Origin: Oryza sativa Japonica Group
Taxonomy: Eukaryota; Streptophyta; Magnoliopsida; Poales; Poaceae
DNA: 64,000 nt
Reading direction: 5' to 3'
NCBI RefSeq assembly: GCF_034140825.1
Contig: NC_089045.1
Coordinates: 5,365,501 to 5,429,500, forward strand
The notes under the pieces were generated by a model. The model saw only the letters and a list, made by a program, of their open reading frames with translations, was not told where the DNA came from and did no database searches. This document shows, one piece after another, positions 11,756 to 20,712 of this stretch. The stretch's first letter is position 1. Each line of letters starts with the position of its first letter. Both the position numbers and the translations under genes were made by a program.

Positions 11756-12014
11756 TCCACACATCTATTTAAACCAATTATTTATTAAATCATTTGCGCA
11801 GCCAATTATTCATCACAAATATTAATCATGACAATGATTTCATTAGTTGGGAGCATTGTTCGAACTAAATCTAGCCTAACCACCTGATAGCACTACCGAA
11901 ATAGTCACCGAGTCTAGGTAAAACTGAATTAAATCAGTTTACACTAAGGTTTCCTATCAATTCACCTCCAAGTTAACCTTCTAAGCTAAATCACTTCTAC
12001 TCTTCACTGTTATC
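11756..12014. other. AT-rich intergenic stretch, nothing recognised
   Basis: About 260 bp between the LTR-like copy and the hAT element. No open frame or repeat was supported. It may be a worn piece of another LTR. Confidence 0.3.
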
Positions 12015-12499
12015 TAGGGGTGGGCATTCGGTCTAACCGAAAATTACGGTCTCGGTCTTTGGTCTTTCGATCTTTTCGGTCTTTGAAAAGTGAAGTCCGA
12101 ATTTCAGCGCGAAAAATGTCAGGACCGACAAATTCGGTCTCGGTCTCAGTCCTGACCGAAATTCAACAACATTTTCATATATGCAAAGAAATAATGGAAA
12201 TTTTCAACACAAAATCACAAAAAGAATTCATAAGCACTTATGAGTAAAGACTCTTATTAGGTTGCATGCCTAGAAGAAGTAGGGATGTGAAAATTAAAGT
12301 TTAATCCTATTAAACATAGTGGATTGTAGGTTGCATTTAGTCATTTTTTGATAATTCGGTCTTTTCGGTCTATTCGGCTACCCGAGGAGACTAACCGAAT
12401 TGACCGAATAAAATTTGGTCTTTCACTACTTAGGACCGAATTGATAACCGAATTTCTCGGTCTCAGTCTTTTCGGTTCGGTTTTTTTTACCCACCCCTA
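12015..12499. mobile_element. Non-autonomous hAT element, 485 bp
   Basis: The terminal inverted repeats are TAGGGGTGGGCATTCGG and, from the right on the minus strand, TAGGGGTGGGTAAAAAAA. The flanks CTGTTATC (12007-12014) and CTTTTATC (12500-12507) are an 8-bp duplication with one change, the hAT signature. The interior is made largely of repeated CGGTCTTT and TCGGTCTC words near both ends. No transposase. It shares its terminal sequence type with the larger element at 31366-32389. Confidence 0.88.
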
Positions 12500-12543
12500 C
12501 TTTTATCAGCTAGTACTTGATACCCATAAGGTATCAGTAGTAA

Positions 12544-13500
12544 GGGGCTATTTGGTTGCTACCCTGAGAGAAATTGCCTGACCTAAAGCCAGCCTGAGAC
12601 TAACACAGGTCTTGTTTGGTTGGTGCCCTTAGATTCCAAACCCTTCGCCTGCCCTGACGCAGCCCTTCCCGTCATTAGCGTGAGCCAGGCGACCGAAATC
12701 GATCGCCTGAGCTCCAGGCAGCAACAGCGATACATACTTACCATCCTAATCTTTATCCAAAGCGGCCACGCGACGTAGATTCCAGGAGCGAAGCTGCGCT
12801 GCTTCCGCGAAGCCGCCGCCGACCGCCATCTTGCCGGATCCTTGCGAAGCCGCCGCCGCCCGCCGTCTTTCGTAATCCCTGCGAAGCTATGCTACTCTCG
12901 CTGGCGTGCGAAGCCACCGCCGTTTTGCCGGATCCCTGCGAAGCTGTGTTGCTCCCGCCGGCGGGTGAAGCTGTCGCCGTCTTGCCGGATCCCAGCATAG
13001 CAGCACCGCCCATGCTAGATGCTGCCCAGGCTGCCTTTCGTGCAAAATAGTAAGCAGATCGATTTGCAGGTTGCCAGATGCATTTGCACATCTGGGCAGA
13101 ATCATCTGAAGGTTGTGCTCCTGATGCACGGATTTGGGATCTATTTGACTCTTCGATTGCGTTCTCCTCTCTCTTTTTTTCCCTGCTTTTTTTTCTAGAT
13201 TTTTATCCTCGTTATGTATGCAAGATTTGTGCTTGTACATGGGAAGTTGGGTTCATAAATGGATCTTGGCAGGAGGTTTAGATGCAATTTGTGGCAAGAT
13301 TTGTGACGGCCATTAATAATTGATTTAGCTGTGTAATAATTAAAGGCGTAATTGCATATTTGTTTCTCAGGCAGCAACAAACAACCAAACAAGCATATAC
13401 TCAGGCTACCTGACCAGGTTAGATGCATTGTCTTCTCGCATGCCACTCAGGCGCACAGAAATTTCAGGCATGTTGCTCAGGGCAGCAACCAAACAACCCC
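12544..13500. mobile_element. Non-autonomous PIF/Harbinger element, 957 bp
   Basis: The ends GGGGCTATTTGGTTGCT and, from the right, GGGGTTGTTTGGTTGCT extend as an imperfect inverted repeat of about 40 bp. TAA flanks both ends (12541-12543 and 13501-13503), the usual TWA target. A second inner copy of the end motif lies near 12600 and 13370. The middle (12760-13020) is GC-rich with repeated GCGAAGC, GCCGCCGCC and TGCCGGATCC words, perhaps captured exon sequence. No transposase seen. Confidence 0.85.
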
Positions 13501-13503
13501 TAA

Positions 13504-13960
13504 ATCTAGTACATGGCTACCAGAGCTGGTACCCATAAATATCAGACCTAATACACATGTATCATCCCCTGCTACCTATATATCATGTCTGATACATGTA
13601 AGTATCATGCTTGATACTGTAGATAACATGATACCCTTTTAGGTACTATAAATAAATACCGAGAGGTACTACAAGGTGTCATTGGTATCGTACATACCAT
13701 GATACTTGCAAGTACCATAACACTTGATGTACCACGAGATATCATGATATCCTAATGGGGTGTTTGGGACTGACTAAAGTTTAGTCCCTCTGCCTAAGTA
13801 ACATGATATTGGAAAAGTACTATGATACAAGGAAGTATCGCGTGGTACGAAGTATCACGTGGTACTATGGTAACAGTGACATGAAATTTGAAGGCACCAC
13901 GAGATATCATAGTACCACATAAGTTTCATGAGTATCGTCTATATTTAATGTTTGTATCAT
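13504..13960. repeat. Array of GTATCATGATAC-type palindromic words
   Basis: More than fifteen imperfect copies of GGTATCATGATACC or its halves (ATGATACTT, GTACCA) are scattered through about 450 bp; a further piece at 12515-12540 lies just left of the PIF element, so that element has split the array. A 45-bp palindromic stub (about 13755-13799, GACTAAAGTTTAGTC core) looks like the collapsed remains of a Tourist-like MITE inside it. Origin unknown. Confidence 0.6.
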
Positions 13961-14392
13961 AGATATTGTAGGCGTATTTAGGGTTAACACTTGTAGAAAC
14001 GGTCGAAATTTCAGTAATTTCAAGACTTTTGGAACTTTTTGCACGACATTATTTACAATTTAACAAATTTTGACTAAATTCTAATAAAATTTGACAAAAT
14101 TCGCAAAAACAAATTGAAGAAAAACAAAAGGACGAGATATATATCATGTAGATACACACGCGAAAAAAAGTGGATTAATGAAATTTGAGAAGATTATAGA
14201 AGAGTTGGCCTGGATAGTCGCATTTTTTTTTCAGGTGATACTTAAAAGGAAGAGAATAGACAGTAGCATGCAGCTAGCATGTACACTCCCTCCGTAAAAA
14301 AAAAAAAAGTCAACCTATAAGTCCCATTCTAGCACTAGGTTAGCTTTTTTTTTTAACGGAGAAAATAGCTTAGCTTTTGCATTGGCAGAAAC
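13961..14392. other. AT-rich intergenic stretch with a Stowaway-like scrap
   Basis: No gene seen. At 14286-14300 the sequence CTCCCTCCGT followed by a poly-A run resembles one end of a Stowaway MITE, but no partner end or TA duplication was found. Confidence 0.3.
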
Positions 14393-14395
14393 AAC

Positions 14396-14665
14396 GGGGA
14401 TGTTTGGTTCATGGCAACACTTTGCCACACCACACTTGTGGCTGCCACAGTCTCTTAGGCAGTCTCTTAAGCATGTGTTTAGTTTACTGCCACAGTTGTG
14501 GCTTGCCACACTTTTTCAATAGCATGTCCCACATGTCATAGACTTAATTTTCTTGCCAACTTTGCCACACTTTGTGGCTAGCAATTTGTCCACCACACTT
14601 TTGTGGCTGCCACAACTTGCCTAATGTTAGTTGTGGTAAAGTGTGACCAGCAACCAAACACACCC
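14396..14665. mobile_element. Tourist-like MITE, 270 bp
   Basis: The left end is GGGGATGTTTGGTTCATGG. The right end, reversed, is TGGGTGTGTTTGGTTGCTGG. Both are followed by a CACACTTTGCCACAC-like subterminal repeat. AAC flanks both sides (14393-14395 and 14666-14668); this is a 3-bp duplication although not the common TWA. The interior is dominated by TTGTGGCTGCCACA words, giving a strong fold-back. Confidence 0.75.
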
Positions 14666-14721
14666 AACGTGTCGTGCGGCTCGTCTCAGAGGTGTAACGA
14701 TGGATGGACATCGTTAACTAC

Positions 14722-14879
14722 GGCCGAGTTTAGTTCCAAATTTGAGTTTAGTTCTAATTTTTTTTTAAAACTTCTAACTTTTCCATCACATCAAAACTTT
14801 TCTACACACAAACTTCCAACTTTTTCATCACATTGTTCTAATTTCAACCAAACTTTCAATTTTGGCGGCGTGAACACTC
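14722..14879. mobile_element. Tourist-like MITE of the GTTTAGTTCC family, worn copy
   Basis: This belongs to the same family as 32834-32981 and 45242-45388, with AACTTCCAACTTTTCCATCACATC-type interior words. The left end GGCCGAGTTTAGTTCC matches; the right end is worn. TAC flanks both sides (14719-14721 and 14880-14882). Confidence 0.7.
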
Positions 14880-15200
14880 TACATTGTCCCTCCGACGGGA
14901 TACAGTTTTTCTGTATGGGTTACTGTAATTTCCGTAGTAAAGCACGGCCCCATTGCTAGTTACAGCAAATATACAAATATACAGTGTTGCGACTCATTGT
15001 CCAAAAGCAAATATAGATTCTTCTGTTATTACAATGACTAGACAAACTTGTAACCTGAATAATGATCCCCTCCTCATCCATATTAAGCCTTGTTCAGAGG
15101 GATTGGAGGGGTTCGAGGATAAATAATTCCACACCTCAATATATGTCAATAAATCCCCTCCAAATCTAACAGCAGAGCTATATCATCACCATTGTCTTCA

Positions 15201-17777
15201 TCATAAAATAGAGTCGTCATTCAGAATCTTTGTAAGATTTGCATTCCTTCCATGATCAAAATATATGAAATCTGACTCTAGCAGGCCTTTATCTTTATCT
15301 TTACTAAGACTGCACGAAGCAGAACCAAACACATCAATAGCAGCATTAACATCATAAACTTCAATGGCGTCATCAACATCATCCTCAAAAAGATATCCAG
15401 ATGGTGGGTGCAAAATTGTACTTGCATTGCCCTCACAAGTGGTGCAAAGACCTGTTCATAAAGCCAAAACAAAGACATCAACATACATGCCAATGGCAAT
15501 AATGGTTGCTACAATTTGTGTACTACTTGACGAAAAATAAATTAGGAGCACCACAACTTAGAGTTCAGTGACTCACCAAAACATGTGCTATCTTGAACAG
15601 GGCAGCAGATGGGCTTCGAGTTTGATTCATTAAATCGACCAGGTTGTGAGTCCCAGAATTGAGCAAAGAAGAGTGTGCGCTTAGGGTTTGGTGTTGTGGT
15701 TGCCTCACGATTTAGTTTGAGCACAGTGCCATGGGTGCTTGCCAAGAAGTTAGCATGGTAGCATCTCCAGTAGTGGGATTGAGGTTCCTCCACTCCACAT
15801 ATGAGGTCAAGCTTATATCTTGGTTCCTGCAATAACAAACAAGGGTAGACGAAGTCTTAGCACACTGGAAGAAAGCAAATGCAGCAATCAAACAAAAATA
15901 AAAAAACGTTTATACTCTAAATTTACCCAAGGATGCTGTCTGGAGTATGTGACTAGCAATTCTTCCAGCTTGCTGCGAACAAACCTTTGCCGGTTCACAT
16001 AGTCTGACCTTCTCCTCGATAATGCTGCTAAAGCTTGTGTATCAAATGGAGGCAGTCTTTTTCTGCCAATCATCGTGGTTAGCTGCTCTTGGATCATTGC
16101 GTTAAGCTGCTCCCAATCAGCGTTGGAGATTACACAGCCGGAGCCATCACTAATGGATCTCAGCAAGTGCTGCAGGCGATCAAGCTTCTCGCCGCAGAGG
16201 GACATGAGGAATGACCCAAGCATGGTGTGCTGCGGGTGCTCTGAAGCCTTGGCTGCAGCAGAGTAGGGGTTCTTGTTCGTCATCACCGTCTGCTGTAGCT
16301 TGTCAGTGAGGTCACACTGCCTGGACCAAAGGTACTCCACGGCCTCATGCTTGGAGAGCGAGCAGCCAGTGGTGGTGGTGGTGATGGCACGGAGTAGGGC
16401 GACAAGGCCGTTGAGGGAACGGGATGCAATGCGAGACATGGCTTGGGTGTCAGAGATATCCTGCGGCAACTCAACCTCACAATCGCCGCCACCGCCATCC
16501 TTTGGATACAGGGGAGGGTATGCGGCGTCGTACCAGAGGGTGTTGATGATGATGTTTGATACGGGATCCAAGGGGCCGAAGCATTGTCCAGACATGAGGA
16601 TTGCGCGGAGGAGGCGTCCGCGGCGCATGGAGTCATCTGATACGGGCAGGGGCAGCACGGCAAGTGCCCTGATGTAGAAGCAATGGATGGTGTCGAGGAG
16701 GCACATGTTCAGGGACAATATGTGCTCACATGGCGGGGAGGCATCATAGTTCACATGTCCATGTTCTTCACAACCACCAAGCACTTTCGCTACGCATTTT
16801 GATAGCTTTGTCTCTATGGCTGCGCTATCTATCGTAAGATCCGAGATGTATAGGAGTTTCTGAAATTGAACATGATTTGGTGAGATTCCAGCAAAACGGT
16901 CGGGGGCGGCTTGAGCACAAGACTCACCATTTGGGCAGCACAAGAAGTCCATGTTGGGCGGGGGCCATTGGAATGCGTTGAGGAGCAGGTCCTTGATGGA
17001 CTGGACGTCATGGGTGGTGAGCAGGTCCGACCCCTGAAGCTTGTGGACGATAGGGGAGAGTAGATGAGAGGGGTACTGCGCGGTCATGGTGCGCGCCAGG
17101 TCGTCGGGCGCGGGGTGGCCTGCTTTGAGCGCGGCGATCCGGAGGGCGTTCTTCATCTTGCCACCGTCGGGGAGGAGGGGGGATGGCGGGAGTGGGAGAT
17201 GGCGGTCATGGTGGACCAACTTGATGGCGAGGAGGAGGTCGTAGGAGGCGAGGTAGAGGTAGCGCCTGGCCTGGTCGCCGGTGAGGTAGCGGAAATAGAC
17301 CTTCATGAAGGCGATGAGGCCGTTGAGAGAGGTGGATGAGATGAACCCCCACCACTCGCTGTAGCTCCTGCGGGTCCTCTTCCGGGGGAGCGGCGGTGGG
17401 TGGTCTTGGAGTTGGAGGGGCGGTGATCCGGAGAGGTGGGCGATGGCGTTGAGGATGATGTTGCTGACGGGGTCGGCGAGGCCGAAGCAGTGTCCGACCT
17501 CGCCGAGGCAGTCGACGAGCTCCGGGATCTCGTCCAAGGGCAGCCGCCGCGCCGCCTCGTCGTACAGCTTCTGTATGGACCGGAGGATTTCGTTGGCCGG
17601 AGGGTGCCATCGCTTCTCCTCCTCCCCGTGGTAACAGGTGAATCTGCCGAAGCGGGGGCCATCGGAGGAGGAGGCGCCGCTCCGACTCGCTGCTCTCTTC
17701 CCTGGATTTTTTGGGGATTGCACGCCGGATCTGAGCCCCCGGCTTGCTGTCGATTTGTGAATTTTTCGCCGCTTCAT
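15201..17777 (-). CDS. DUF3615-like protein with an internal duplication, three exons
   Basis: Exons read from the minus strand: 17777-15927, 15826-15577 and 15451-15201; splice sites GTAAAT/GCAG and GTGAGT/ACAG keep frame and give 783 residues. I chose the ATG at 17777 because the frame further upstream has no ATG. It starts with a basic MKRRK stretch that could direct it to the nucleus. The first exon holds two related modules (about residues 60-280 and 355-545): each has 'FG-LDPVSNII-N', then 'SLNGL-A' and an 'A--YL' helix. The last two exons hold a Tyr/Cys-rich region ('YWRCYHANF', then 'CCPVQDSTCFGLCTTC') matching the grass DUF3615 type and possibly binding metal. Function unknown. Family by recognition, medium-high; exon structure strong. 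Confidence 0.82.
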
Positions 17778-17982
17778 ATCTCCTACTGCTACGCCTACCG
17801 CCGCCACAAACAACGCTAGCCGCACCGCACCTGCCCGGCCTCCTCTCTCTTTATACGCCGCGGATACCTATCCTCGTAGGAATCGGATACGGTGTACCCT
17901 GGAGCCAATGCCCAGCCCACTTAACTCGCTGGGCTGGATTACCCAACACCAAACGGACACGGTCCCTTTCCTTCCTTCCTAG
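17778..17982 (-). promoter_or_regulatory. Upstream region of the DUF3615-like gene
   Basis: About 200 bp between the start codon and the Mutator-like element. It contains CTCTTTATACG (plus strand, about 17848) but no TATA box I would assign confidently on the minus strand. The Mutator-like element sits only 215 bp upstream of the start, so it may supply or disturb promoter sequence. Confidence 0.3.
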
Positions 17983-18514
17983 TAGTAGTAAGGAATAAGT
18001 TCACTTTTCCTCCCTCAACTTATGGCCGTGTATGAATAGCATCCCTCAACCGCAAAACCGGCTATAACCCATCCCCCAACTCCGAAAACCGTTGCAAATC
18101 AACTTCCCGGACGGTTTTGGAAGCGGTTTTATCCTATGTGGCAATTGACTTGCTTATATGGCAGTTGACTTGCTGAGTCATCAAGCAGGACCCACATGTC
18201 AGCGGTCTCCACCTCATCTCATCTTCTCCCTCACCATGATTCCCTTCAAGAAACGGGAAAGGAAAAAAATCAAGAAGCGGAGGCGAGGCGATAGAATCGA
18301 GCAGCAAGATCAACGGCAAGACAAGTAGCACATGATGGTTGCCGAATTCAGAGAAGACGCCGGTGATCACGCGAAACAAGAAAGGAGAACGAACAAAACA
18401 AATTAGAGACCACGAAATCGTCGAAGAACACGAGCAAACAGCAAACAAGCTAGCGGAGTTCTTCTAGCGTGCGCGCGACGCGGAGCGGGTGTCCGCCATA
18501 CGCAGCTGCTGGCA

Positions 18515-18601
18515 ATGCCGCCGTCGTCCCCGTGCCGGAGCCTCTCCGTCCTCATGCTGCAGCACAACCCGGCCCTCGGCGACATCCCCAGTGGCTTCCT
18601 T
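18515..18601 (+). pseudogene. Captured LRR-like exon scrap inside the Mutator-like element
   Basis: The plus strand reads a short leucine-rich segment containing 'LSVLMLQHNPALGDIPSGF'. This fits the LRR style of plant NBS-LRR resistance proteins (L-xx-L-xx-LxxN-x-L-xx-IP-xxF). It is only one to two repeats long and runs into the GC-rich array without any other recognisable domain. It is a transduplicated scrap, not a working gene. Assignment rests on the motif alone. Confidence 0.5.
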
Positions 18602-18609
18602 CTCGGACG

Positions 18610-18800
18610 GACGGCGAGCTTCTCCCGCGCGCGGACGGCCGCCGAGCTATTTCCCCGCGCGCGGACGGCCGCCGAGCTCCTCCCACGCGCAAGGACGCCC
18701 GGCAAGATCCTCCCCGCGCGCGGCCGGCCGGCGAGCTTCTCCCCCGCGCGTGGCCGGCCGACGAGATCCTCCCCGCGCAAGCCCTGCCGGCGAGATCCTC
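18610..18800. repeat. GC-rich tandem array inside the Mutator-like element
   Basis: Five to six imperfect units of about 33-39 bp with the shared words CGCGCGCGGACGGCCG and GCGAGCTTCTCCC. All six frames stay open because of base composition, so these open frames are not evidence for a gene. Confidence 0.65.
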
Positions 18801-19258
18801 CACACGCGCAGATGGCCGGCGACTTGGAGGGGCTGCCTCGTCCTCCACGACCCCCTCTCAGACAATGCCCCGGCGTCCTCCCGCCTCCTCTGCGTGCTCG
18901 AGCCGGGCCACTCCCCCGCGCGCGGCGTGGCCAACCGACGAGCTCGTCCCCCGTGCGCCGTCGTCGCCGCCCTGCTGATAGAAGGTGAGAGGTGGAAGAT
19001 ATGAAAGAGAAAGAGGGGAAGAGATGAGGTGGAGACTGCTGACATGTGGGTCCCGTTTGATGACTCAGCAAATCAACTGCCACGTAAGCAAGTCAATTGC
19101 TACGTAGGACAAGACCGCCTCCAAAACCGTCCGGGGAGTTGATTTGTAACGGTTTTCAGAGTTGGGGGATGGGTTATACCCGGTTTTGCGGTTGAGGGAT
19201 GATATTCATACACGGCCATGAGTTGAGGGAGGTAAAGTGGACTTATTCCTAGTAGTAA

Positions 19259-19674
19259 TTAGCAATAAGCCCACCTGTCAGTTCCTGGACTTTTACATCG
19301 TGTTTTTTTTACCTCTAAACTGTACACAACCGTGCAATTTGGATCCCACAGCAATATAGATGCCTGCTTTTAATGATGTGGCATCCTAGTCAGCAAAATA
19401 AAAATAAAAATATTATGTGGGGCCCATGTAAGTGACAAGAAAAGACATAGGGCCCACGCCCTCTTCTTTCTTCTCTTTTCTTCCCCAGCCTCGGTGTTAG
19501 CCACGCAAGGGGAGGCGGCCGACGGGAGAGGTGGGGAGAGGTGGCCGGCAAGTCTGAGAGGGTAGGGGAGAGGCGGCCGGCAAGCCAGCAAGCCGAAGCT
19601 CGTCGACAAGGAGATCATCCCTTGCGACGCCCATGTTTGCCACCGCCGCCCAGTTCGGACTGGGGACACGGGTG
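19259..19674. other. Intergenic stretch, possible half of a Mutator-like element
   Basis: It starts with sequence of the 'CCACCTGTCAGT...GTGGGGCCCATG' type often found in rice Mutator-like arms, then a GC-rich patch to about 19670. I found no matching second arm or target duplication. No gene supported. Confidence 0.3.
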
Positions 19675-20712
19675 AAAGACTGAGAACCGATGAGAGGGTA
19701 AGAGGGGGTCTGGCCCCTCAGGAGCGATTGAAGATAGAAAGGGATTTAGACAGGTTCGGGCCGCTGTGGGAGCGTAACACCCTACTCCTGTATGTGGTTG
19801 ATTTGAGTGGAAGAATACTGTTGGGGAGGTATGTCATGAGGGCCTTCAGCCAACCTGCCGAAACCATCTAGGCCGTCAAAACAACGGCTAAGTTCATTGG
19901 CCCAAGCCCTTGGGCGAAGAATACAGACTTACGAAGGAATGGGTCAAGAATACAGAATTGCCACGACCCAATAAGCTCAAAATTCACTGATTTGGATATA
20001 GGAGGAGATAAGGAGGCCGCCATCCGAAAATGGGCTGGATTGGGCCAGCCCATGTTCGGCCGAACCCTCATCTGCGCCGTTGGATGCAGGGTTTGGCGTG
20101 GACGTCCAGGATTGCATCCCAATGACGGTTGGAGGGCATATTTTCGACCATTCCAACTGCCACAACCGTTATTGGCAGCTATAAAAGGACCTCCCATCCT
20201 CACTTCTTCCACACACTCAAGCAAGGAGCTTCTCATATTCTCTCAAGTTTAATATACTCTCTAGAGTACAGTGGAATAGAAATAGAATAGAGTCTCCGGT
20301 CCTCGGAGTTTTCGGAAGAGTTCGGGTATGGCTCTAGTAGCTTTTCCTTCTTTTGTAAGACTTGCAATATTTATAGAATATTATTCTTAATATATTTATG
20401 GTACTATACTTCACTCTGATCATACGAGTACCGACTTTCCGATATATTATTCGAGATATAATTGTCTAGCTAGCTTACTCGGGAGATGCGACTGTGTGGG
20501 TATAATATTCATCTATATGATTGCTCTATGTCATGACGATGATTGTAGATTAGTATTTGGTAGCATAAGCGAGGTGCTTAGGCTATTGAATATCATTATT
20601 TAGGGTTATATGCTGCGGGACAGTAGAGGTGGGCCGCTGATGGTGATAGCTCAGTACGGGTATTCCTCCACGTTAGTATATAATCCTAGGTTACTTTCCT
20701 GGGGAGGGTACT
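19675..20712 (+). repeat. Worn Gypsy LTR fragments
   Basis: At 19690-19830 there is a piece with TTTAGACAGGTTCGGGCCGC and ACCCTACTCCTG, words typical of rice Gypsy LTRs. From about 19900 to 20712 the sequence parallels 20925-21690: both have GGTTCGGCCGAACC, a CTATAAAAGGA TATA box, CTCAAGCAAG and a TTCGGAAGAGTTCGGGTATG block. So two related LTRs lie in tandem. The right one begins exactly where this one breaks off (20712/20713), consistent with a younger element inserted into this older one. Truncated; no coding part. Confidence 0.65.

Larger units (their letters stand above)
17992..19249. mobile_element. Mutator-like element with captured sequence (Pack-MULE-like), 1258 bp
   Basis: The inverted repeats are about 220 bp each and nearly identical: GGAATAAGTTCACTTT at the left, GGAATAAGTCCACTTT reversed at the right. 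They are flanked by a perfect 9-bp duplication TAGTAGTAA (17983-17991 and 19250-19258), the Mutator hallmark. No transposase. The interior (18460-18975) is GC-rich and coding-like, with a fragment resembling a leucine-rich repeat followed by a tandem GC-rich array with units of about 33-39 bp. The close match of the two arms and the perfect duplication suggest a fairly young insertion. Confidence 0.93.

Noticed and set aside
10547-11760. A clean solo LTR with target duplication
   Set aside because: The ends look right but the five flanking bases differ, so it is kept only as LTR-like.
16273-17819. Several open frames opposite the DUF3615-like gene
   Set aside because: GC-rich shadows; the spliced minus-strand gene explains the region.
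18469-19083. Open frames of 98-226 codons on both strands in the Mutator-like element
   Set aside because: They are products of the GC-rich tandem array; only the short LRR-like stretch carries any signal.
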